Origin: Sclerotiophoma versabilis
Taxonomy: Eukaryota; Ascomycota; Dothideomycetes; Pleosporales; Didymellaceae
Length of the DNA stretch: 64,000 nucleotides
Assembly: GCA_012274445.1 (NCBI GenBank)
Contig: JAAROD010000004.1
Coordinates: forward strand, 2,418,001 to 2,482,000
Direction of reading: 5' to 3'
In this document: one piece after another, positions 55,041-64,000 of the stretch
Layout: every line of letters begins with the position of its first letter
Position numbering within the stretch: position 1 is the first letter of the stretch
Translations under genes and position numbers: made by a program
The notes under the pieces: generated by a model
Seen by the model: only the letters and a program-made list of their open reading frames with translations
Databases searched by the model: none
What the model was told of the DNA's origin: nothing

Positions 55041-56434
55041 TTATAAACGAGCTCTTCTCTGCTCAGAGCTTTGCTCTTTTTCTTCTTCTTCTTCTTCTTC
55101 TTCTTCTTCTTCTTCTTCTTCTTCTTCTACTACTACTACTACTCCATTTGCACGCCTTTCGCACCATTCCTGTATTGCTCCGACTAGCCTCTCGACCTCA
55201 TCTACGGTATTCCCAGCATGTAGACATATTCTGACTCGTTCTGTTCCGTGCGGTACTGTGGGTGGCACAACAGCTCTGACCATCATGCCCCTCTCCTGAA
55301 GATATTTGGCAAGATCTCTTGGGCGCTGCAACTGCACTGCAAAGATTGGTGACTGTGGACAAGCACTGGGTATGCTCAGCAGACTCCTGGCTGCCGCGGA
55401 AGTGATGTGTAGTTGTTGCATAGCCTTGAATAGGAACTCTGTTAAGCGATGCAGATGTGACTGCAGAGGCGTAGTGCTCCCTGTCCAGAGCAATTCGTAT
55501 GAAGATCTTACAAGCGCCAGAGATGGGTAAGACAGAAAGGTCGTGTAGATTAGGGGACGAGCGTAGTTGATCAAGTAATGGCGAAGGGTGTGAGAGCCAA
55601 GGAGAATAGCTGATATGTTATTAGTACATGATCGATTATACATAGTCGACTCCAGAACGTACCACCATTGCCGGCCAGTGCTTTGCCAAATGTATGCAGG
55701 CGTGCAAAGATTTGCTTCTCGAGACCAAGCTCACATACAAGGCCTCTCCCTTCGAAGCCTAAAACCCCAGTCGAATGTGCTTCGTCAACGACGATATATC
55801 CTCTTCCTTCGCCTATGATCTCAATGACGGTGTCGACAATTTGTTGCAGGGGCGCAACATCACCATCCATACTGTAAATTGACTCCACAGCAACGAAGAC
55901 ATTGCATCCGCCTGGTAATCCAGCTACCTCGTGCAAAACTCTCCGTAGGTCTGGTATCGAGTTGTGTATGAAAGGCACTGTTTGTGCGGCTCTTGAAAGC
56001 CGCATCCCATCATGCACACTCGCGTGTACAAGTTCGTCAAAGACGACCATGTCGCCAGGCTGCGGCACACAGGAAAAGAAGCCAGCATTTGCATCGAAGC
56101 CGCTGTTCCAAAGCAGTCCTGCCTGCGCACCGTGGAACTTGGCAATGTCGCGTTCCAATGTTTCAGCATAGGCTGAGTTGCCGTCCAATAGTCGAGAGCC
56201 ACCACTCCCAAGCGGCAGTTGCATGCTTTGGAGTTCTGCAAGATACGCATCCTTCAGTCGAGTGTTGATGGATAGTGAAAGAAAGTCGTTGCTTGAAAAA
56301 TCGTGCTGGCCAGGCTTGGGCAGTGTCAAGTTGCGTAACATCGAATTCTTGCGTCGTCTGTCGAGCAGGTATTGCATGTTGTCATCGAGTGGTCTTCCCA
56401 TATCTGTCCCTTCCGTCTCTTTCTTTGCCGCCAT
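55041..56434 (-). CDS. bioF: 8-amino-7-oxononanoate (KAPA) synthase-like, BioF family
   Basis: 446 residues from exons 56434-55663 and 55609-55041. A PLP-dependent alpha-oxoamine synthase that joins a pimeloyl thioester with alanine to give KAPA. Visible are HDFSSNDFLSLS, GSGGSRLLDGN, FDELVHASVHDGMRL, VVDEAHSTGVLGFEGRG (PLP-binding Asp and His) and LHTFGKALAGNG with the Schiff-base Lys near 251. The intron falls right after this block. The C-terminus is odd: after CERRANG the frame reads five Val then about sixteen Glu, encoded by a (TAC)/(TTC) microsatellite, and ends KEQSSEQRRARL. Bacterial BioF stops near 385 residues and lacks this tail. It shares a 391-bp divergent promoter with the DTBS/DAPA aminotransferase gene. 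Start: ATG 56434 (MAAKKETEG). Confidence 0.92.
55079..55143 (+). repeat. Coding trinucleotide microsatellite (TTC)n-(TAC)5
   Basis: About sixteen TTC units at 55080-55128 followed by five TAC units. On the coding (minus) strand it encodes poly-Val then poly-Glu at the C-terminus of KAPA synthase. Unit number may vary between isolates. Confidence 0.95.
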
Positions 56435-56825
56435 CACCAAGGTCGAAAGCTCCGAATTGTGTCCAGATGTTGTTTCTATCGAGCTGGACCGCTAGCGTGG
56501 ATCGCTCCACAATATGGCGGAGGGCTTCGGCCGACCCACAAATGCAAAAGGCAATTGTCAGACGGAAGGCGGGGGAATGACACACTCGTTGACTCAATCC
56601 TCCTTCCAAGACCTCGAGTAACCGCTACGGTCCGAAATCGGTTGAGGTGTTGTGTATGCAGGTCGATGCAGGAACACCGCCGAACGATGTGGGCTTTCCC
56701 TTTTTTGTCCTAGACTAAACCGGCGAAACTCAAATCCCCCAAGCGCAGCATGCAGTCCGCCTTCGGCCATTGAAACATTACGATCTCGCATCAATAGCAC
56801 CGCACTTGGTCCTCAATTCACGAGA
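56435..56825. promoter_or_regulatory. Shared divergent promoter of the biotin genes bioF and bioDA
   Basis: A 391-bp head-to-head interval. On the plus strand the frame of bioDA is open upstream from 56652 but contains no ATG. No regulator site could be assigned. Confidence 0.55.
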
Positions 56826-59497
56826 ATGTCGAGAGTGCCCGCGGGATTGTGGAAGAAATACATTGCGGTGCAGATTTATGGTGCTAACACCGATGTTGGA
56901 AAGACTGTGTTCTCTACTCTCCTCGGCTTGCGTGTCAAGCATGGGCTGAAGAAGAGAAAATACCAAGTCCAATACATCAAGCCTGTCTCGACGGGGCCTG
57001 ACAGCGATCGCGATGATGAGTCAGTTTGCTGTACCCTTTCAGCAATGTGTAGACATAACTAACCTTAGCTAGCTATGTGCGGAGGTACACAGGTCAAACG
57101 GTGTCGACCCTGTACCAATTCAAGGACCCTGTCAGTCCTCACATAGCAGCTCGGGACTCGAAGGAAATTGTGAGGACTCGTATTTCACATGTCTGGGACC
57201 GTGGACTAACGACAACAGCCGAACGATAGCTACCTCAATTACCGTCTTCATCAGCAGCTTCGAAACAGTGCATATGCAATCTATCATAAGTCAGATGATT
57301 GGGGGTTCGGCATTGTGGAGACGGCTGGTGGAGTTCTTAGCCCAGGACCATCAGGTACACCGCAGGCGGACATTTACCGATCGCTACGGCTTCCAGCAGT
57401 TCTTGTTGGTGACCATAAGCTGGGCGGTATAGCTTCGACCATCTCAGCTGCTGAGTCGCTTATTATGAGAGGTTACGATATCAACGCTGTGGTTTGTTTC
57501 GACGATAAAGGCAAATATCAGAATGCCGAGTACCTGACAAAGTACTTCAATGATAAGATGGGAATCCCGGTTTACAGCATACCTTGGATTCCCAGTGATC
57601 TCGACAGCAAGGATAAGAGCGAAGAGCAAGCGCTGATGAAGCAATACTACACCCAGGTTTGCAGAAACCCCGAAGTCCACAATGTTGCAGCACGCATCGT
57701 TGATCAACACACCAAGCGGATCGAGAATATAGACAGCATGGCGTCAAGAACACGCAAGACGATCTGGCATCCTTTCACACAACACAAACATGTCGAGAAG
57801 GCGGATGATGTGCTTGTCTTCGATTCGGCGTACGGCGACTACTTCCAGGTCAAACGCACCTCAAGGTCAAGCGAAAGCGGCGAGCTCGATGACGCTATAC
57901 CGATGTTGTATCCGGCGTTTGACGGATCTGCAAGTTGGTGGACGCAAGGTAAGTCATGGAGATAATTGGCTCTGGATCTGCTCTGATCATCACTGCAGGT
58001 TTGGGACACGGTAATCCACAACTTGCTCTTCAGGCGGCGTACGCGGCAGGCCGGTATGGTCACATCATGTTTGCAGGAGCAACACATGAGCCAGCGCTTA
58101 AGCTTGCTGAGCATGTTTTCGAGGGCTTGAGAAATCCTCGCCTGACTAAAGTGTTCTACACTGACGACGGAAGTACGGCCACCGAAGTGGGTATCAAGAT
58201 GGCTGTCCGTGCAGCTTGCAAGCACTATGACTGGGATGGCTCCAAAGAAGCCATTGGAGTGTTGGGCCTGAAGGGTAGCTACCATGGCGACACGATTGGC
58301 GCAATGGACGCGTCAGAGCCGTGCGTCTTCAACGAGAAAGTCGATTGGTATCGAGGCCGTGGCTATTGGTTTGACTACCCGACTTTCAAGCTGAAGGACG
58401 GTCACTGGATCGTCGAACCGCCTGCAGGGATGGAAGAGGAGTTTGGGCCAGCACAGCAATTTGCTGAGCAGGACGACATTTTTGACTTTCAGGCCAGAGG
58501 GCAGTCGCCACGATACGAAGCATACATCGAGAAGACTCTGGACAGACTTGTCAAGGAGGAGGGTAGGAAGTTTGGTGCGCTTGTCATGGAGCCAGTCATC
58601 CTCGGCGCTGGCGGGATGGTCTTTGTGGATCCTCTGTTCCAGAAGAGCCTTGCACGAGTTGTGCGTCGTTACAACTTCGTCACATCCGAGGGCGCGCCTC
58701 CAAAGATCGAGAACGAACATGCATGGACTGGATTGCCTGTCATGTTTGATGAGGTCTTCACTGGCTTGTACCGTCTCGGGCGCTTCTCGTCTGCCTCGTT
58801 CATTGATGTACACCCCGACATCTCTGTTCATGCCAAATTGCTTACAGGTGGCTTGCTACCGCTCTCGATCACTGCAGCCAGCGACTCGATCTTCCAAGCC
58901 TTCTGGGGAGATGAAAAGTCCGAGGCTCTACTCCACGGTCACAGCTACACTGCCCACCCAATCGGCTCCCATGTTGCCAACGTGAGTCTAGATACTATGG
59001 ATAATTTCTATCATGGATCGAAGTGGTACCAGTTTAGACGCAACTGGAAGGATGCTCCAGTCAAGGCTGCCCCGACCAGACAGGAGAAGGAGCAAAACGC
59101 TTGGAGAATGATCCCTAACAATCGTAAACGAGATGATAGGCTCTGGAGTTTCTGGTCAAAGGAGTTTGTGCTCAGCCTCTCACAGCACAAACGCGTTGAC
59201 CACGTCAATGCACTCGGTTCTGTCTTAGCTGTGTCACTGAAGGATAAATCTGGAGCCGGTAAGTCAACACACTTTTTGATACGCTCTCTTGAACTAATGA
59301 TGATTTCAACAGGTTACACCTCTTCTGCAGCTGTAGGACTACGCGATGCGCTTCTTTTTGATCACAGCAAGGTCCAGATTCACTCCCGTATCCTCGGTAA
59401 TGTCATCTATTTGATGGCTAGCATGACGACGACACGGAGTCAGCTGGAGACCGTTGAAGAGACGTTTAGGCAGAAACTAGACGCGATCGGTGAGTAG
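56826..59497 (+). CDS. bioDA: Bifunctional dethiobiotin synthetase / DAPA aminotransferase (BioD-BioA fusion)
   Basis: 821 residues from five exons: 56826-57019, 57073-57169, 57219-57948, 57999-59258 and 59313-59497. The N-terminal BioD part has the ATP P-loop GANTDVGKT (G19-T27), YIKPVSTG, and VETAGGVLSPGPSG. It ends near residue 270. The BioA part starts with KTIWHPFTQHKH (W280) and carries FYTDDGSTATEVGIKMA, GSYHGDTIGAMDAS, FDEVFTGLYRLG and the PLP Lys K620 in HAKLLTGGLLP. BioA converts KAPA to DAPA and BioD then makes dethiobiotin; the fusion channels both, as in plants and other ascomycetes (A. nidulans biA). Intron 1 has two possible acceptors: only the second (CTAG at 57072) avoids a stop. 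ATG 56826 is the only in-frame ATG. Confidence 0.96.
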
Positions 59498-59831
59498 GTT
59501 CTGTAGGCCTATATCATTACCTACGCTATATAGTGCACAATCAATTATCTGCAGGTGACTTGAAGCCGGTTTTCCTTCTTGAGGCAGCGCTTATACGTAG
59601 TGTACCTGACTAGGCAGCTGCTGCTAGGTGCAGGCCCGAGAGGTATTCCGTCACACCCGTCATGTACGCTCCAGCACTGTACCACATGTTCCTCACATCT
59701 TAACTATGATCTGCAGGTCATGGTAATGACTGGACTCGTGCTTTGCAAACTGTTCGCGAACATTTTAACTGCTGCTTCAATCGTCTAGACCCTATCACGA
59801 TTTCTTGGGCGCTGGCATCACGCCCTCCGGT
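59498..59831. other. Intergenic region
   Basis: A 334-bp interval. It may contain an upstream exon of the Cys/His-rich gene (a CTAG acceptor lies at 59785-59788, and the frame is open from there), but no confident first exon was found. Confidence 0.4.
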
Positions 59832-60590
59832 ATGAACGCTCTTGATTCTCTATTCGACTTTGCGGCTCTCATGAGCACGTCGTCAGCCATGACACTTCCA
59901 CCCGGCACACAGAACGCTCCGAGTACGCCAGCTCAAGAGGACAATCCATCAAAAGCACTATCGTTCCAGGGCGCTCAAGTGCCAATTCTTGACGAAAATC
60001 ACCCACAGCAAACCACGCAACCCTTGTATGCTCAGCTAGGAGCGCGCATACCTTCAATACCCACGCGCGAGCAGACGAATGCAACTTTCTCAAGAGCCTA
60101 TGCAAACGGTGTGGACCGAACTCCCATCAAATGGGTCCTGGCACCTGCGCACTCACAGCACATAGCCATGCAATTTCAGCATTCGCATCTCCAAGAAGAT
60201 CATTTTTTACCCGAAGTCTCCAGCTTCGACGGTGAATTGGTTTGCGGTCATCACTCGTATCAACGATGCCACTGCGCATACATGCCTGCGGTACCGGTGT
60301 ACACTCCAGACGGTTGCCTGCCGCCGTGGGCATCGCACCAGCTACCTCTTCAGCATTCAGAACCGGCACCGCGATATTCTCAGCAGATACCGGACGAGGG
60401 TTTGACATGCGAGTACAGCTGTGAAGATCACTTCTACAGACAACCATGTCACTGCCAGCGCCTCCCACTACACAGCTACTGCATCAAACACGGCTGTGTG
60501 CCTGTCACACCTCGAGAGATGATGGTTGATGGGATGGACCTGCCTTTCCCACAACATAGCAATGGACAAAGTTTTGGGGAGAATGGCTAG
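59832..60590 (+). CDS. Cys/His-rich orphan protein
   Basis: 252 residues from the first in-frame ATG (MNALDSLFDFAALMSTSSAM); an upstream exon is possible. The first 125 residues are polar and unstructured. From about 130 to 225 there are two Cys/His clusters: CGHHSYQRCHCAYMP...DGC and CEYSCEDHFYRQPCHCQRLP, then SYCIKHGC. Each has the form C-x-x-H-x(n)-RC/PC-H-C and then C, so the two look like repeats of one module that could bind zinc. I know no family with this pattern. It lies directly downstream of the biotin cluster on the same strand, but nothing ties it to biotin metabolism. Confidence 0.6.
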   Translation: MNALDSLFDFAALMSTSSAMTLPPGTQNAPSTPAQEDNPSKALSFQGAQVPILDENHPQQTTQPLYAQLGARIPSIPTREQTNATFSRAYANGVDRTPIKWVLAPAHSQHIAMQFQHSHLQEDHFLPEVSSFDGELVCGHHSYQRCHCAYMPAVPVYTPDGCLPPWASHQLPLQHSEPAPRYSQQIPDEGLTCEYSCEDHFYRQPCHCQRLPLHSYCIKHGCVPVTPREMMVDGMDLPFPQHSNGQSFGENG

Positions 60591-60625
60591 TTCATCCTTA
60601 GACCTGCCCATTTCACCGGTCACTG

Positions 60626-61319
60626 CTAAACACCTATTTGTACACTAGCCTTCTTAACCTCCGTCTGATTGAGCTGTCGGACCGGGAATCCCACCCTCTC
60701 CAAATTCGTCTCCCCAATCTCCTCGCCCCTGATCTTGCTCACCAAGCCATCCAACCAGTCTTGGTGCCCCAACAACATCTTATTAGGCTTCTGCGCACTC
60801 CAATCCGCAAAAACCTGCTATTCATCAGCACACACCCCCCGCGTATGGGATGAGGTAGAAGCTTACCGGCCCAATCTGACTCTCCTGCGTCAACACGCGG
60901 ACTCGATTGTGATCGAGATCCTGCACAAGCCACGCGTGGTAAATCTCCAGCCCATCCGGCGTCTTACTCTCCCATGCCAGCCGTCCTTGGTGTCTCGTCT
61001 CCGGCTCAACGCTCTCCTTGACTTCGCACGTCAACGGCGGAAAGCCAAAAGTGCTGAATTTAAAAACGCGGCCTTTGAGCAGTTGTGGGCCTTCGCTAGG
61101 TTCCGTTACCTGCGCGCAGTTCTTGTAGTAGCTCTCCCATTTACTGATGTCTGCCAATTGCTCCCAGATTTGCTTGGCGGAAATGCCCTTGGCAATGATC
61201 TCGTTGGAAACGAAGTTATCTGTGGTGCCGGGTGCAAAGTGCACGGGGAAGATGATGGAGGGTTGGGTGGACATGCCAGCGGAGAAGGGGTTCGCAGTAT
61301 TTGATGATGTAGTCTGCAT
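60626..61319 (-). CDS. SRPBCC (START/Bet v1-like fold) domain protein
   Basis: 213 residues from exons 61319-60867 and 60814-60626 (phase 0, intron ending CTGATGAATAGCAG). The central part (SNEIIAKGISAKQIWEQLAD, SKWESYYKNCAQV, GRVFKFSTFGFPPLTCEVKE, GRLAWESKTPDGLEIYHAWL, NRVRVLTQESQIGPVFADW) follows the polyketide-cyclase/ligand-binding SRPBCC pattern. The second exon continues with KPNKMLLGHQDWLDGLVSKI, the usual C-terminal helix. These are small cytosolic proteins that bind hydrophobic ligands or act in stress responses; the ligand here is unknown. An alternative start is the Met at residue 16 (MSTQPSIIFPVHF). Confidence 0.85.
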
Positions 61320-62143
61320 TGAATGATTTGAATGCCTTTGGATGAAGGGGTGGTATATATACACACTGTATTGGTCGTGTCGTTACAATGTTGTGTGCTT
61401 GTGTTAATGATTATGCCGTTGATTACATCATGGGCTAAATACTCTACCGGTTGGTTGGTGAGGCGCACACGATTTGTCATCTTGGGTTAATTGCAAGGAG
61501 AGCAGACCTTCTGACAAAGACATTCTTGCTCACGAGTGCTGGCCCCAAACAGTCAAGCAGGAAGTGGTTCGTGGCAGTATCCCCACAGTCGATGAGCAGG
61601 GTAAGGTCGCTGGGCCACGTAAAGGCAATTGATAAGGCAAGCACATCACAAAATCAAGAAGCTCGTCATTGAAGTGTTTGCATCGATTATTCGCAGTACA
61701 AGCATCTATCCACATTCCGTCGCATTCCGCATATAGCATTCATCAATCATGACATCCGCGTCCTGCGCCGTGGCCAGAGTAGACGAGTTCATGAATTGAA
61801 TGAAGGCAGAAAGAGGGTCGCAGAGAAGCGACTTTGGGTACCACCAAAGCGTTGTGGTCCAAATGTCGCAATATGTACTGCTATGAAGAAAAGTAAGAAT
61901 CTAACATGACATAGTGTCTGGAGAGCAACGAATCCCAAAAGAACCGAGTGGGCGCCGTAATATCATGTTGTAACAAGCCTGCACAGTTGTTCAGGCATTG
62001 TGTCGAGGGCCAGATAGCGACTGATTATTATTCCGTTACAACATGTCCGATTCAACAAATGGATGTCACAAGATGCGAGACGCCAAGTTGTCCAAGGGTG
62101 TCTGGTGAGGCCCTGCGGTTTCTGACTAACGCAGGTTTCACTT
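61320..62143. other. Intergenic region
   Basis: About 820 bp between the SRPBCC gene promoter and the 3' end of the last gene. No supported open frame or RNA gene. Confidence 0.5.
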
Positions 62144-64000
62144 CTAGTGTACTGGAGCAGCTGCAGCCCGCTGAGCCCAGGACTCGCGTTTAGGAGGTGC
62201 GGTAGGACGGGGTTGGGCGGACCATGCGTTGGGCAAGTTGACTTTAGGCGAGCTGTTTGTGCGCTCACCCTGTCCTTGTTGCGATGGTTTACGTGGGCGG
62301 TCCTTTGCGCCGCCAGTCTGGGGTCCTGCAGGGGTGCCGTTGCGCTTGGGCTTGCCGTGAGGTCCGTTGCCCTTTCCACGACGCGGCTTTGGCATCGTCT
62401 TGGTAACAGATGTTCTCATATGGGCCAGGCGAATGATAACATCGATCTCAGGGCCAGCACCAAAGTCGAATGCGTCCAGTCTCTTGATCGTAAACGGATT
62501 CTCCTTCCTGATGAGTCGGTTGTAGATGTCGTCCCTGCTGGGAGGATTGATCGCTGGCTCGTTCGCGCTGAGGTGAGGTGTCTTGGGGAGTCTAACAGTA
62601 GGGAGTGATCCAAATTCCCTGTCCTCGAATAATGCAGCAGTGCCATCACGTGTGAAGGTGCCGCGGCTGCCGTCAGTTCGCGAACTCTTTCCGGTTGCGG
62701 AACTGGGCAGGGAAACAGTCGCAGACCCTGCAGGACCACGTACATCGAGAGAAGCCTTGCTAGAGGCAGCAACAGCAAGCGCGCTCGGCTTCACAGGTAC
62801 TGCGACTGGTACTGCAGCGAACGGTCTAGCGGTTGCTACTGCTTCGTGGGCAGCGGGCTTGTCAAGGAGCTTGTTGAATCGTGCTTGCCACTCAGGATTC
62901 ATAGCCAGAGGGCGAGCGCCAGGTCCCTGGTATCCACGGGGAGGCATGCTGACCGGAGGGTCTATCGGCTCCTGCGCTGGCTTGGGCAAACGAACAACGG
63001 GCGAAGGCCTAGGAAGTCTGACCAGCGGATGGCCGATGAAGCTGCCAGCAAAGACTGGGTGACTCTCGGTTTCCGGTGGAGGTGGAGGAGAGTCTGCCTT
63101 GGTTGATGTAGCGACCGGTGCCTGGCACGTCGTCTCAATCGGGCGGGGGAAGAATCGCGACGAGCGTGAGCCACCTGTTTGCTGAAGAGGTGTGCTCTGA
63201 ATGAGGGACTGCTGCGGTGAAGAGCCGTCGTGAGAGGGCTTCATAGCTTCGTCTCGCAGTACAAGCTCAGAGCTGGCGGGAGATACTCTAGCATTAACGC
63301 CGCTATCCAAGCCTGTGGTTCCAGCAACCTTGCTGTGCACCATAGTCTGAGCTTTGCCTCGCTGGTCCTTATAGGTCTCGCGTAACTCGGGTCGGAAAGT
63401 TTCTCCCCCGATGCGCTCGCGATCTTGACGAGCCTTGACGACCATATTCGCATCATCGCGGGCAATGTGAGATGTGAAGTTGCCCCACTTATTATCTGTT
63501 GGCGGCGCAATTGGACCAGGCGCTGCCTGTGCTGGCAGTTGTCTAGATGGAGAATGCAGTGGCTGCGACGAGAGCGGCATCTTCACTCTATGTGAAGCGC
63601 CTGACGCTGCGGGATCAACTCCAATAGGCGCAATCGATGCGGAAGAAGGCTGAATGGGTAGATGCTGCTGTGTGCCAGGTCGAGACTGGCCTCGATTGAA
63701 ACCTGAATCGAAGGTGCCATTTCCAAGGTTGCGATCTCGTGTCTGGGCCGAACCCCACACCTGTGAAGTCCAGCCTCCACGCGTCTGAGAGGCAGAACCG
63801 GACTGCCAAGCAGGTTGCGTCGGCTTCGAGCCTTGTGGCATTGTGCCCTCAGGTAGTGGTCGTGTATGCTCTGATGTCTTCTTTGCATGATCACGGTTCG
63901 AATCAAATGGCAGCACAGGAGGCTGATCCAATGACACCGGCAGCCTGACCTGATTATCCGCGTGTGCGTTTGGCTGAGGCTCGACAGGTTTCGTCGATTG
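62144..64000 (-). CDS. Low-complexity protein, 5' end outside the window
   Basis: At least 618 residues, with the reading frame open to the right edge, so the start is missing. Composition is Pro/Ser/Arg/Gln-rich and probably disordered. A short motif recurs: VRLPV near the edge, LVRLPRP and VVRLPKP about 40% along, and TVRLPKT later. A possible folded piece is SRDDIYNRLIRKENPFTIKR. The C-terminus is strongly basic and Gly-rich (PKPRRGKGNGPHGKPKRNG), resembling RNA-binding RGG/RG-like tails, and ends WAQRAAAAPVH. I do not recognise the family. Confidence 0.7.
   Translation of the reverse strand, partial: QSTKPVEPQPNAHADNQVRLPVSLDQPPVLPFDSNRDHAKKTSEHTRPLPEGTMPQGSKPTQPAWQSGSASQTRGGWTSQVWGSAQTRDRNLGNGTFDSGFNRGQSRPGTQQHLPIQPSSASIAPIGVDPAASGASHRVKMPLSSQPLHSPSRQLPAQAAPGPIAPPTDNKWGNFTSHIARDDANMVVKARQDRERIGGETFRPELRETYKDQRGKAQTMVHSKVAGTTGLDSGVNARVSPASSELVLRDEAMKPSHDGSSPQQSLIQSTPLQQTGGSRSSRFFPRPIETTCQAPVATSTKADSPPPPPETESHPVFAGSFIGHPLVRLPRPSPVVRLPKPAQEPIDPPVSMPPRGYQGPGARPLAMNPEWQARFNKLLDKPAAHEAVATARPFAAVPVAVPVKPSALAVAASSKASLDVRGPAGSATVSLPSSATGKSSRTDGSRGTFTRDGTAALFEDREFGSLPTVRLPKTPHLSANEPAINPPSRDDIYNRLIRKENPFTIKRLDAFDFGAGPEIDVIIRLAHMRTSVTKTMPKPRRGKGNGPHGKPKRNGTPAGPQTGGAKDRPRKPSQQGQGERTNSSPKVNLPNAWSAQPRPTAPPKRESWAQRAAAAPVH

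Overview
The window is nuclear DNA of a filamentous ascomycete (Pezizomycotina). The signs are genes split by 46-70 bp introns with GTRNGY donors and CTRAC branch points; dense packing on both strands; and fungal-specific families (PTH11/rhodopsin-like receptors, SVF1, DUF2293, HAL5/HRK1-type kinase, a fused dethiobiotin synthetase/DAPA aminotransferase). A dothideomycete is my guess, but the sequence alone does not settle the class. I rebuilt 31 protein genes (one cut by the right edge) and one clear pseudogene, using reading frame, splice signals and family motifs.

Layout. 0-6 kb: a TauD-type 2-oxoglutarate dioxygenase, convergent with TSC1 (hamartin). 7-18 kb: mostly minus-strand genes: a small mitochondrial-type protein, SNG1, a DUF2293 protein, a DUF1763-like small protein (plus strand), a CCDC25 homologue, a divergent long-tailed histone H4 variant and SVF1. 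18-31 kb: a HAL5/HRK1-family kinase, a membrane GNAT-like protein, MZT1 (MOZART1), a small hydrophilic protein, MLH1, an F-box-like protein and NECAP. 31-50 kb is looser and more accessory: secreted tyrosinase, three multi-pass membrane proteins, a HAD phosphatase (PYP1-like), SHE9/MDM33, a secreted M28 aminopeptidase and a DAO-family flavoenzyme, with gene-free stretches of about 2 kb. 50-51 kb: wreck of a D-2-hydroxyacid dehydrogenase. 51-60 kb: gamma-tubulin complex protein GCP4, then a compact biotin cluster (biotin synthase, KAPA synthase, fused DTBS/DAPA aminotransferase) that together covers all steps from pimeloyl thioester to biotin. 60-64 kb: a Cys/His-rich orphan, an SRPBCC protein and a 5'-truncated low-complexity protein.

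The observations most worth a second look are: the histone H4 variant with a tail about 50 residues longer than normal; two 60-nt introns in the aminopeptidase gene that are about 75% identical and flank a 23-nt exon; a coding microsatellite giving the KAPA synthase a poly-Val/poly-Glu tail beside a 51-bp convergent junction with biotin synthase; SUMO-interaction-like motifs in the DUF2293 protein; and the internally deleted dehydrogenase pseudogene. I saw no transposons, tRNA or rRNA genes, CRISPR arrays, or PKS/NRPS genes.
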